A stretch of 64,000 bases of DNA from Colletes latitarsis (taxonomy: Eukaryota; Arthropoda; Insecta; Hymenoptera; Colletidae), in NCBI RefSeq assembly GCF_051014445.1, contig NC_135140.1, positions 12,579,501 through 12,643,500 on the forward strand, in the 5' to 3' direction. The notes beneath the pieces were generated by a model. That model saw only the letters and a list, made by a program, of their open reading frames with translations, had not been told where the DNA came from and did no database searches. Both the position numbers and the translations under genes were made by a program. How positions within the stretch are numbered: the stretch's first letter is position 1; the number at the start of each line of letters is the position of its first letter. Shown here in pieces: positions 13,596 through 25,010 of this stretch.

Positions 13596-16500
13596 TTATG
13601 GCAGTTTCAACTTTGTCGTAACTTCTGGCACGGTTTTCTTCAACAAATAATTTTTAATATTTTGGTACGGTGTATCGAAGAGCAAAGTGAGCGTTATCGA
13701 GAAAGCAATAATCCATAAATATTCATTCAGGTTGAACTGTGGGAAAAAGAATCTGTTGTAATCGTTACGTTTACTAACCGCGTACATTTAAAAGCACAAT
13801 ATTTCAACTTACTTGCATGCTGAAGAATTCATAGTGAACCGGGCTTCTGGTCCTTCCAACATTATAAAAGTATATTGGAAATTGCGTTAAATATATCGCA
13901 TAACTCAGCCTTGTAGTGATCAAAAATCCTTTCCAAGCTAGAAGTCTACTAAACCAACCTGGAATTTGTAGAAGTGATTTGTCAAAATATTTGTATTGGT
14001 GTTCGATTCATATACGGGATGTTATCATTTTTAGATTATATTTCTTGTTTGTTTTCAGAAAACTATTTTTCACAAATTTATTACAGGTTTCGTTTCGTTA
14101 TAGATGACGAATAAATTACTAATCAGCAAAAGAATATTCATTAATATTTTGATAATCGAGAAAATTCTATAATAACTAAAATAAATCTGGGAAAAATTTT
14201 AATGGGAGATTCTAGAGGTCAAAATAAGTCGAAAATCAAGAATACCAATTTGTTGATCGAGGCTTTTTTGAGAAGTTATTAACGTTTAAAGTTCTGCTTG
14301 TAGAATCTATCGCTATCGCGCGTGCGCAGCTGTTCTCAAGTTGCCGTTCTACAGGCGGAACTTTAAACTTTAATAACTTTTTAACGAAGCCTCTATCAAC
14401 AAATTGCTATTCTTAATTTTCGTCTTATTTTGCCCTCTGGAATCTCCCATTAAAATTTTTCCCAGATATTTTTATTAGAATGTTACGAAGTAATTAAAAA
14501 AATGAAGAAAAGCCATCCATGTGTAATCCTCGATTTTCGTCTTATTTTTGTCCGTAGAATCTCCCATTAAAAGTTTTCCCAGGGGTGTTTTATACTTGTA
14601 CGTATAATACGAAGTGACAATTACCATTCGTATTTCTAGTGTGATGCATCACAGTTACCCAAGCGAAAATGGAACACCAACCGATAGGAGCAAACGCATT
14701 ATAGAGCGCTGCATGCATCGGATCGTAAACGTAATTTATAGATCCCATGTGCGCCGGACCAAAGAACGCGCAGCAAAACATAATCGTGCACACGATCCAA
14801 CCGATATACAAAGCTATCTAAACGGAAAGAAAATCAATTAAATACAAGTATAAATGAAATTTGATAAATTAACGAACGTAAGCGACTTGCTCTGTTCATT
14901 TTGTAATCTTTAGGCATGTATCTCAATAAATAACCGACGAATATTCCTATTATATAAACTGTCAGTCTATGCGACGGTAAGGTGTACGAGAGATCCGCAG
15001 TGTCGAATAATTGTTTTATTCTGCAAATATGAAAATAACATTGTCAGATAGGTGTGCTCGAAATTAGTTTCTCCGAATAAACATTTTTAATATATTAACT
15101 TACGATGTACCAAAGAACACATAGTTATTTAAATGTTTATGATGCGTCACGAAGTATCGCAGTGCCGTTGAAATTACAGCGCACAAACTGAGGATAAAAA
15201 ATCCAGTTTTTGGTTTTTTAAATAGCAGCAATACCATTAGAGGCGAAAGTACAAAGAGTTGAGTATCTATGCCCAAGTGATGAGTGTGGGTAAGACACTG
15301 AAATAACCAAATATAGTTTACATCATGATATGCATACAGGGTGCTCGGACACTGCTGGGAAAAATTTTAATGGGGGATTCTAGAGGCCAAAATAAGACGA
15401 AAATAAAGAATATCAATTTTACGTTTGAGGCTTCGTTAAAAAGTTATTAACAATTAAATTAAAAAATTTCAAATCGTTCTGGAAAAATTATTTTTGGTTG
15501 CGGGGCTCAATTACGATCATTTTTGGTCATTAGACATATCCTCGAAGTTCTACCCACTTTCGAGAAAAAAATTCGAATAGGTGCAGAAATTTTTCGGTGA
15601 AATTAAAAAATTTCAAATCGTTCTAAAAAAATTGTATTTAGTTACAGGGGTCAATTATAAGAATTTTTGGTGAATAGACATACACCCAAAATTCTACGCA
15701 TTTTCGAGAAAAAAATTCGACTAGGTACTCAAATTTTTCTACGGAAAAAAAAAATTTCAAATCGTTCTGGAAAAATTATTTTCGCTTGCGGGGCTTAATT
15801 ATGATCATTTTTGGTCATTAGACATACCCCCGAAATCCTACCCACTTTCTAGAAAAAAATTCGAATAGGTGGAGAAATTTTTCGGTGAAATTAAAAAATT
15901 TTCAAATCGTTCTGGAAAAATTATTTTCTGTTGTAGGGGTTAATTACAATAATTTTTGGTGAATAGACATACCCCCGAAATCTTGCGCATTTTCGAGAAA
16001 AAAATTCAGAAGGGGCGGAACTTTGAACGTTAATAACTTTTTAACGAAGCCTCCATCGACAAATTGGTATTCTTGATTTTCGTTTTATTTTGGCCTCTAG
16101 AATCCCCCATTAAAATTTTTCCCAGGAGTGGTTGAACACCCTGCGTATTTCAATGCAGTTGGCGTATTCGAAACAGTATACACACCATCGATTCGAATCC
16201 AAAGTAATTGTGAATGAATAGAAAGTTCCTCCACCAGGTCCGTTTGCAAATATTCGCGTGCTCGGTCACCACTAAATTCCATTGCGGTCCAGATCCAATG
16301 TAAGGTATTATATAAGTACAAAATAGCATCAGTGCTGCTAATGGCGGTACTAATCTATGAGAAACAAAATAATTAGCGTCGAGTAATGTTTGAGAAAAAT
16401 TTCTATGTTCCTAAAATTGTAACGTGTGTATCGATATATTTTTTTTCTAAACGTTGAGAGTTAGGGGCGCGAGTTGGATCACCGATCGATCGGAAAACTC

Positions 16501-19500
16501 TGAAATACGCCGCGAAAAATGAATAAATTGTGCGACTTAAGAAACTAACGGATAGATATAAATTAACTTCATCACCTGATTAAACGTGATAAATATTCGT
16601 CTCTGATATTCAAGTTACCAGTTCTCTTTAACTTTCCAATGAAAGAGTAAGACGTTAAGAGTCCAGAGAGCATTATAAACGGATCCGTGTATAGACTAGC
16701 AGCTCTTCCTATGACTGTCCACGGTTTGCCAAGATACTGCGACAAGAAACTATTGTATCCTTCTTATAAAAATAATTAAAAGTGTTTCTCGTATAGTGGA
16801 AACCTTACTTCGCTCATTTCCGTTCTATTCGTGTACGGATTGAAAAAAAGTGCCATACTTTTATGAGCCAAAAGTAGCATTATAGCGTTTATGGCTCGTA
16901 TACCGTGAAGGGTAGCTATGTCGTTTTGTCCTCGTTCCAACGACACGAGCTTTTTAAAATTACGTTTCAAGGAGAATGACAACAGTAGTTCGCCAGCAGG
17001 TATATTATAATGATCGCGGCACGTTGCTACGATTGCCAATGCAAACGTAATCGTAAAAAATAAGCTGAAAACGATACGATTGTAATATTAATTTCATGAA
17101 ATCCGTGAAACTTTCGGCCATATTGTTTATGCAACCACTTGTTACCCAGCGTATATGGTTTCTGTAGGGACAGTATCTTTCCTCTTCACCTGACACATCT
17201 CTTCGTTTACCTTTACTGTAACATTGATACCGGTTTGCAAACTGTATTTTGCAAGAATACCGCGAATAGATGTTTCAACGTCTTTAAAGTTGCATGCTGC
17301 TGGCGTGCACACGCCCCAATTTATTATGCTGAATCGAGGCACTCGATGCCCAGGCTGAGAAAAAAAAATTTAATTATACTAATGTTACGCTGATAATAGG
17401 ATCGGTTGCTCTAATGTGGAATACGTTCCTAATTTGGAACGATATCAAAGAATCGTGATTTTGTCATCTATTGGCGATTAATGCAATCGATTATGATTAT
17501 AATTTGTTGCAATTAGCGTGCATATACAGGTTGTTCGATTATACCTGGGAAAAATTGTAATGGGAGATTCTAGAGGCCAAAATAAGACGAAAATCAAGAA
17601 TATCAATTTCTTGACTGAGGCTTCATTAAAAAGTTATTAAAAAATTAAATTAAAAAATTTCAAATTGGTCTGGAAAAATTATTTTTAGTTGATGGGGTCA
17701 ATTACGATTATTTTTGGTTATTAGACATACCCTTGTAATCCTAACCATTTTCGAGAAAAAAATTCCTTACCGAAAATATAATTTCTGGCCAGAAATGCTT
17801 CCTCGAAATTTCATGCGTATCTTTAAAACGTCATAACTTCTGAACGGATTGACGGATTTTGATGTTTAAAAAAGCAAACGACGCGTATTTTGATCAAGAA
17901 TATGTAGAAATTATAAAAATATTCGAAAAGTTGGTCCTTGACACTGCAAAATGAGAAAACCCCCATAAAAATGGTCTAATTTTCAAACAGCCATAATTCC
18001 TACAATAGTGAATATATTTCAATGAAACTTTTTTCTGAAGTAGAGCTCATGGGTACCTACAAAAAAGTATTAAACAACTTTTCTATAGGACGTCAAATAA
18101 AATTACTAAAAATGAAAAACGAATTTTTAAGGAAAATCGACAAGGGGGTAGGTGCCTAAATTTTTCGGTGAAAAAAAAAATTTCATATCGTTCTAAAAAA
18201 ATTATTTCTAGGTTCTGGGGTCAATTACAATCATTTTTGGTCATTAGACATACCCCCGAAATTCTACTCACTCTCTAGAAAAAAATTCAGTACGGGCGGA
18301 ACTTTAAACGTTAATAACTTTTTAAAAAAGCCTCCATCAACAAATTAGTATTCTTGATTTTCGTCTTATTTTGACCTCTAGAATCTTTCATTAAAATTTT
18401 TCCCAGGTTTGGCCGAACACCCTGTATACAGTGAAATATACATACATACATGTGTTTATAAAAAAATATTAAAGAAAATATCACAGTCTGAGCTTTTGCA
18501 AGGTGATCGTTGACCTAATAGTATTCATAATAAGGGAGGTGCATCAGCTTTGTATTAGCTTGATTATTTCTTCAAATATGAATATAGTATTCCATATTGG
18601 GAGCACTATGAGCCTAATATGGAAAATGAAGATCTCAGTAAAAAGGGTAATCATTTCCTAAAGCGTTTTATATTTTAAATTTGACTGTTACCAGTGAAAA
18701 GAGCATAGAATTTCCTGTAAATTCATAATATTTAAGTTTTTATAATAGTTCAGTAAGCAAATGAAACATGTTGTGGCACGATGGCGCTTTACGTTGGAGT
18801 ACTAGTCGACCGTAGGGGAACCCCACAAGGGAATCTCTCCACGCGGTCGCGGGGACTTCTCGTGTTTTATTACTATTCGAATCAGTGTTATAAAACATCT
18901 CTTCTTCGCTACCTCTGTAATTTTTTAGACCTGAATAAATTACATTTAATATTACTATCGGACCACACATCTGTATAAAAACAAGTATTCCATATTAGAG
19001 CAACTGACCCTACTTTCTTTTGCCAAAGTACTTATACAGGGTTCGAGTATGCTTTGCAATTGGTACCTTCTGTACAATCTTATGTTAAAAGAACCTACAA
19101 GCACACGAATATGTACTTACATCGGTAATGTTGCTTCTGAACGCGTAGTGAGAGTGCAGAACCCGATGAAGATGCTTAAGATCTAACCGCGATTCGTCGA
19201 TGCTCAGATTCACATACGCTAAACAATATTGTCCTTGGATGCCTTCGGTCCCTTCTATTCCGATGCATTCGTCGAAGTCGCCAAATTGATTTACGTTTCC
19301 GTTCAGAAGGCCAGACGGCAGTTTCGCCGTTGCGTCGTACACTTTAAAACAAAACGAATAAAAGAAATAATAAAAGACTCTTTAAACTCACGATACTATA
19401 AAAAAAAAACCAACAATATCGTTGCTCGTAGTTACGAAAGAATGAAACGAAACGATTACAAGACGCGACGAACATCCCAATTGAATTGCTAGGAAACTGA

Positions 19501-22500
19501 AACTACGTCTAGACCAGTGGTTCCCAAACTCATTTGGCCTACCGTCCCCTTAATTTTTAAAAAATTTTAATAGCAATTAAACAGAAAAATATATGTATTA
19601 ATGTTTCTACCTTTCTCGTAAAATATAGTAAAGAAAGGTGTTAATCAGAAACATTGAAGTTTGAAATTATGAAACTATTTATCGAACTCGGAATAGAAAG
19701 GTAATACAAAGAAAGTTAAAACATTCGAAATCATCTTAATGAGAAGGATGAACCTGGTACGCTACTACCAATTTAGTAATCCTCGGCTCTATTTTCGTCA
19801 GCAGTAATCTTAAATCACCGTGATTTACTATTTGCAATCGGTTTCTTTTTTTCGTTAATAAATTGGTTACCGCACTGAATCCACGTTCCACTAAATATTC
19901 ATCGCCCCCAAATGCACCTGTGGCCATCACCGCCCCCTTGGATCGCTGCAGCGCCCACTTTGGGAATCACTGTTCGTAGACGAACTACGAAGGATTTAGT
20001 ATCGCGAGAAATTATTTAAACGGATCACGGGGAAGTACTACTTACTTTTTAGGGCCCACAAAGTGAATTTGGCGAGCTCCTCGTGGAATATGTCGGCGTG
20101 ACTTTTGCATTGCGGACTTACTCGGCCGACACCGGGATAATAAGCAGGGAGTATTTGCAATAATCTCCTTGCTTCTCGATCGATTTCTTCTGGAAAGTCA
20201 TCTGCAAAAATTTCAAGCGTCAAGGTTATATTTATAGAGTATTAAATATAAGTATAGCGTAGCTAAATTTATAAATGATTATTAATTTTAATTTCGATCA
20301 CGGTTGTTTCGTTGACTTAGTTTGTATTACCGTGAATGGAAATTTAAACCGATTCGTGATGTATATTACAGAGAGTAGTATTTCCAATATTACAGAAACG
20401 ACGCGACGTTAATTAAACGTCTGACCACTAATCATTGTTTCTACTTGCGCCGAAGGAAACGCCGTACTCGAATGGAGTCTGTTCCACGCGTACACTCCGC
20501 GACAAAAAGTTAAATAATAGTTAAATAACAGCAGTTTTTATATTGTAAATCACTCTCTAGTTAATTATACATTGCACGTGTTCAGGGTGAACGCGTTTTC
20601 TCTGCTTAGTATGTTAAGGGCAACCTGAAACGTAAACATAAGCGCGTTAAAATGATGGTATACCTTCAAAGTTCTATTTCTCCAGTAAATACAAGGTCAT
20701 TGAACTGTACGAGCAAATATTCAACATTGTAAGAGTTTTAGTTGGAAAATCTTGGGTCGTGGTGGGTAATAAATCGTGAAATAACGCTAATTCAAAGTTT
20801 ACACAAAGAAAACTGTTCTATTGCAAAAATTGCAAAAGTTTTAAATCGCAGTCGTAAAGTTATAATTCTGTTAAAAATGAAGAAAGATATGGGAAAAAGA
20901 AAAACACACATCTTCTTAGGAAATTATAATAATAAAACTGCTACTTTCGTATAACTATGTAATTGTAATAATAAATTGTAATCTGTGGTCGATTCGATCA
21001 AAGATAACTGTAATCGATTTTGATCGACTCTGTCATAGGCTTCTCAATGGACTTTAAAGAAATGCAAGAAAACATTTTCGATTTTTTGTAACCGCGATAT
21101 ATTCAACGAAAGAATCCTCGCCTTGCAGGAACCAACATCGAAAGAAAATTTACTCAAGAAAGACTTTCACTCTCGTTCGAAGGTTTCACGAGGTTGTACG
21201 TGAATCGTAATGAACCCGACGCGACGCTACGTACGTGTTCCGTGTGCAAGCTGAGATTTCGTCGCAAAAGAAAAAAAAAAAATTCCTGACGAAGTTCCTG
21301 ACATTGACACGCTACTACATATAGTAAAACATTTTTACAAACATGATCTTTCGGCCATTGGTTGCGCGATACATGCAAGGCAGAGATTTGTAAATGTTAA
21401 AAAGGGCTAAAAGAACGATCGATTCGAAACGATTCCCTTCGTAAATCCTGGTTTCATATATTGGTCATTATTTTTTTAACAAGATTCCTCGTGTATAACG
21501 AGCCAATAAATATTTTTATCGAAGGATGTTTCGTTAGATAAAGGTTTAATCGATTAAACCCAGAGTCGGTTGTGTTTCAAACAGCCTAATTTCGAAAGCC
21601 ATCTAGAGGAAGACCCTAGTTTCGATAGGATGCAAATGAGAACAATTGCAGTAATAATTACGAAATCGTGTGTGTAATTATTAAAGAATACTACGTAATA
21701 ATTACAGTAACATCAATATCTCAAATAACAACTGTAATTATAATTATGTTTGCCAAAGCCTGCAATTAACATCCTTAAAATATTCTAATTCATATTTTAT
21801 ACTAATACGAGTGATACTCGAACTATAAGGAAATGTTATTTGTAAATTCCGGAACGTATTATGCAACAGGGAATTAAGTCGAATAGAACACTTAATAATC
21901 AACCAAGGAATAATTTCCATTTTTAAAGGTGAAAATAACTATTGACGCGACACAGGGGGATTGACGCAACAGCGCCACAATTGTTAATTGTTTTTTTATG
22001 TTCGTCGTAAATCCGATCGAAGAGTATACATTAAGTTTAACATGCAAATCGATTCAGTGAAAGCCAAGTGCTGTTTTCCTATACACCGCAAATATTCATT
22101 CGAAATGTTAATACAGCCGCGGTGGATGACCCAATTTCCGTCGTTTTCGTCGAGGCGACATTTTATTGCAACAGCAATCTGCGAACTAGAAATAAGGCCG
22201 GATGTGTCGTGTCTGTAAGCACTGATTTCGAAACGTGTCGATCGTCTATCCGCGATCGGTTAATATTGCTTGTCTGAAATTATCTGGACGAACAAACCCT
22301 TCGTGAGAGTGTTTAATTATTGTTCAACGTTGATTCCTACCTTAGGACATACGTGTCATGAAACTCTTTTGTAATGATTTAAATATTGTACCGAATAGAG
22401 TGATCACAATTATAGAATTTTAACTTTTTTTAAAAGTGCAATTGCATTTATGAGATGCACCGATGCAACTGCATCCTTTTTTAAAAATGAAACTCCATGA

Positions 22501-25010
22501 CTGCGACAGCACTATTCGATCTGGTTTTTTAAGCTCTACAAAATAGTATTAAGGTCCTTATGCCGTAAATCTAACAGTTCAAGAGTTATAATAATATAAA
22601 GTGAAATAATTTAGTAAATTTCAAAGTGGTATAATTCTGAAACTATTAGGTGTAGAACATAAGTGTCTTGATACTCTTTTGTAGTGATTTAAATATTGCA
22701 CCGAATAGCGTGATCAAAATTATAGAATTCTAACTTTTTTTAAAAGTGCAATTGCACTTATGAGATGCACCGATGCAACTGCATCCTTTTTAAAAATTAA
22801 ATTCTATGACTGCGACAGCACTATTCGATCTAGTTTTTTAAGCTCTACAAAATAGTATTAAGGTCCTTATGCCATAAACCTAATAGTTCAAGAGTTATGC
22901 CAATTTAAGGTATATTAAATTATTTTACTTTAAATTGTTATAAGTTGTAACTCTTGAACTATTAGATTTACGATAAAAATTATGAAAAATTGTAGAGTTT
23001 CATGTGGGAAAAAGACACAATTGTATCGATGCATAGAAATGAAATTTCTTGAACTGACAAATTTCGTTTGTTTTCTATTAAATTACAAATGGTACGAATT
23101 TATGGGACGACTTAATAGTTGATGAAACATACATGTAACGTTAACCATGAATGGTGAACCTGGATAAATGGACGTCTAGAAAGTTTTAACCCTTTAATTT
23201 TGAAGAAAGCAAGCCATCCAAAGCCAGGTGGACCCATGAAGTCCTCGGTTCACGGGCAGAGATATTTTGTTACATTCAAGGACGATTCAGTATCGGAAGG
23301 TGTACGTGTCTCTGCATAAGGATGAGGTTTCTGCATGCTTCAAAGGCTACGTCAACTATGTATGTCCAAAATCAGATCGGAAATTCCGTAAAATATCTCA
23401 CGACTGACGAACATTTTGCAAGGATCGATAACTGCAGAATTAAATGAAAATGTAACGATCGGAAAAATCGGATGTTAACTGACTGATGTTAACAACTGTT
23501 TCAAGTGGAAAAAGTTTAAATCGATTCTGTTTACAATGTACACCAATTCTGAAATGGTGCAATGGTGCAAAGGTGCAACAAACGTAAAGATTAGACGTTG
23601 CAGAAATTTAAAACGATGGACAATCGAAATCGTTTTGATTCGTCTCTGGTAGATGTAACGTTTCACTTTTCGTTAAGTTTTGGGGCATACGACGAGAAAA
23701 TAGTAAGGAGAAACTCGTTCTCACGCTCGGTCGTACGAATATTTCTGGCTACCATCCCGTCCGTTACCAATTGTGCGATCGATCGTCGAAATAACATTTT
23801 CAGTCGTGCAACTCGCCTTGCCCCGAACGTTCCGTGTTCCATTTTCGGAAAGTGTCCTCAATGAAACTGCATTAAACGTAGGTACCAGCAATGATCAAGG
23901 TGACGAGCAACACTTCCTTGAAGCGTGCTCTTCGGCAAGCAGCGTTGCTCTACGTGACTGAAAGTTCAATTGCCCTATTTGAATATTACGCGATCGTTTT
24001 CTTCTTGCGTCTTTTTGTAACATTTGGCAGGATAATCTGGTCTAGAACCTTTAAAACTTCATTATCCGCTTAGAATTTTTCAAAAATTTCGATACAAAGG
24101 ACTTAATGAGTCGTCGATGTTAAAATAATTAGCCAAATCACAGAAATCGCAAAATTCTAAAGCCATTTTACATCGATACGAATCAGGATATCTCAATTAT
24201 GTCCTTTTCCCTCGGAATGGCCTTACACGCTTACGGAATTTTATTAAACAATCCTTGTTTGTACAATAGCCAGGATCGTGCAGAATCGTGAGTCTGTTTT
24301 CTTTAATTTTCCAAAGTTAAAACAAACGTTTGTACAATTATACGCGTGTGTGTGTTTTCGTTCGTTTCGTTAGAGTCGCGTAATTCCCGAGTCCGCGTCG
24401 CGTCGCAACGTGCACGCGATATAACGAAATCACATGCGGTATGCAGACACTGTACGTGGATGAAAATCGAGCTTAAGTAGTACTCGTTTCGAAATATCGA
24501 AAGTAGTTTTGCTTTTTTCCCCCCGACGCTACGCGGTATACGGTCATTCTTCGTCCATTCGACAACTCAGTAAAAAAAAAAAGAATCTAACATCGATCTT
24601 GTACGATTATGATTTTTTATACGAAATCATTTTAAAAAATTCAACTGCGTTGTTGCCTGTTCGCGCGATCGATCGATCCTCGCGACAAGCGTATATTCAT
24701 TTTCTAATAATTTTCGTAGATCGTTTCCATTGACGAATCACTCACCGTAAAACGGATTGGTCTCTCGAGGATGGACGTCGACGGATCGCCACGCGTCCTT
24801 GCTCGCCTCGATCGTGTAATTCCTCAAGTTGTCGCCGATCAGTTCGATCAACGTAAAATTATTCGTCGAGGAAGTCTCGTTGCCGGACAAAACCCGAAGT
24901 ATCTCTTCCTCCTCCAACGCGTTCAGTCCACTCGACGTCAAAACATCCACCGACTTCCCGGCGCACGAAAGTCTCATCAACAGGAATACCACCCATGCTT
25001 CCGCGAGCAT
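13596..25010 (-). CDS. Nose resistant to fluoxetine-like acyltransferase-3 membrane protein
   Basis: Twelve exons on the minus strand: 25010-24746, 20201-20046, 19341-19121, 17354-17146, 17064-16809, 16736-16576, 16354-16186, 15297-15104, 15020-14891, 14817-14625, 13958-13813, 13736-13596. Phases close to 746 aa. Seen: signal peptide MLAEAWVVFLLMRLSCAG, an extracellular Cys-containing NRF domain (about 85-285, with FGDFDECIGIEG, GQYCLAYVN and INWGVCTPAACN), then an acyltransferase-3 domain with LHGIRAINAIMLLLAHK (about 336-352), LYTDPFIMLSGLLTSYSF, IGSGPQWNLV, TWWRNFLFIHNYFGFE, THHLGIDTQLF and SRLLAWKGFLITTRLSYAIY. About ten membrane segments. C. elegans NRF-6 acts in lipid or drug transport; the insect role is open. 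I chose the Met at 25010 because it opens the signal peptide; an in-frame upstream extension exists but looks like UTR. Exon 9 ends at a consensus GC donor (AACAGA/GCAAGT). Introns hold several transposon copies. Confidence 0.93.
14187..14465. mobile_element. Short palindromic copy of the TACAGGGTGTTC family
   Basis: About 280 bp consisting almost only of the two inverted subterminal blocks. It opens CTGGGAAAAATTTTAATGGG and closes with CCCATTAAAATTTTTCCCAG, around a short unrelated core (TATCGCTATCGCGCGTGCGC). The outermost GGGTGTTCGGCC ends are absent. It sits in an intron of the nrf-6-like gene. Confidence 0.75.
14529..14589. mobile_element. Solo right-end fragment of the TACAGGGTGTTC family
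   Basis: About 60 bp matching only the right terminal block (CGATTTTCGTCTTATTTTTG, then CTCCCATTAAAAGTTTTCCC and AGGGGTGTT). It lies in the same intron as the previous copy, immediately before exon 10 of the nrf-6-like gene. Confidence 0.6.
15335..16147. mobile_element. TACAGGGTGTTC-type element with internal repeat ladder
   Basis: Complete copy of about 810 bp. The left end is TACAGGGTGCTCGGACACTG and the right end GAGTGGTTGAACACCCTG. Inside, a unit of roughly 145 bp is repeated about four times: TTTCAAATCGTTCTGGAAAA, then CAATTAC-ATCATTTTTGGT, then CATACCCCCGAAATCCTACC, then TTTCGAGAAAAAAATTCGA. It occupies most of the intron between exons 7 and 8 of the nrf-6-like gene. No transposase is encoded. 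Confidence 0.8.
17525..18428. mobile_element. TACAGGGTGTTC-type element, long form
   Basis: About 900 bp with both ends: TACAGGTTGTTCGATTATAC at the left, GTTTGGCCGAACACCCTGTA at the right. Besides the usual units it holds a module (about 17765-18150) containing TAATTTCTGGCCAGAAATG, GACGCGTATTTTGATCAAGA and TAGAGCTCATGGGTACCTAC, shared with the copies near 48 and 62 kb. It lies in the intron between exons 3 and 4 of the nrf-6-like gene. Confidence 0.8.
19515..19972 (-). mobile_element. hAT-like transposon remnant with ZBED5-type transposase end
   Basis: Terminal inverted repeats CAGTGGTTCCCAAA and TTTGGGAATCACTG bound a 458-bp element inside the intron between exons 2 and 3 of the nrf-6-like gene. 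The left flank GTCTAGAC fits the usual hAT target-site type; the right flank does not match it exactly. Between the ends, on the minus strand (about 19930-19740), is a peptide with VERGFSAVTNLLTKKRNRLQ and GDLRLLLTKIEP, which I recognise as the C-terminal part of ZBED5/Charlie-like hAT transposases. The N-terminal two thirds of the transposase are gone, so this is an internally deleted, dead copy. Confidence 0.8.
20742..20954 (+). pseudogene. Tc1-like transposase N-terminal fragment
   Basis: An open stretch of about 70 codons contains ITLIQSLHKENCSIAKIAKV followed by LNRSRKVIILLK and GKRKTHIF. This is the layout of the first helix-turn-helix of Tc1-like transposases (LHKEGxSxxxIAxxLNRSxxVV, then a basic stretch). 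The DDE catalytic domain is absent and no clear inverted repeats were found, so it is a truncated remnant. It lies in intron 1 of the nrf-6-like gene. Confidence 0.55.
22345..22975. repeat. Two ~250-bp tandem copies, 310 bp apart, plus terminal hairpin
   Basis: A unit beginning near GACATACGTGTCATGAAACT (22345) and ending near TTCAAGAGTTAT (22590) recurs at 22655-22897 with a period of about 310 bp. Each copy carries AAAAGTGCAATTGCA, then GAGATGCACCGATGCAACTG, then GACTGCGACAGCACTATTCG. After copy 2, CTAATAGTTCAAGAGTTAT (about 22878-22897) is mirrored by TAACTCTTGAACTATTAG (about 22950-22968), a hairpin. It lies in intron 1 of the nrf-6-like gene, and no coding potential is apparent. Confidence 0.75.

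Noticed and set aside
18740..18970. Possible extra exon of the nrf-6-like gene
   Set aside because: Exons 3 and 4 join in phase without it, and its translation has no match to the NRF domain.
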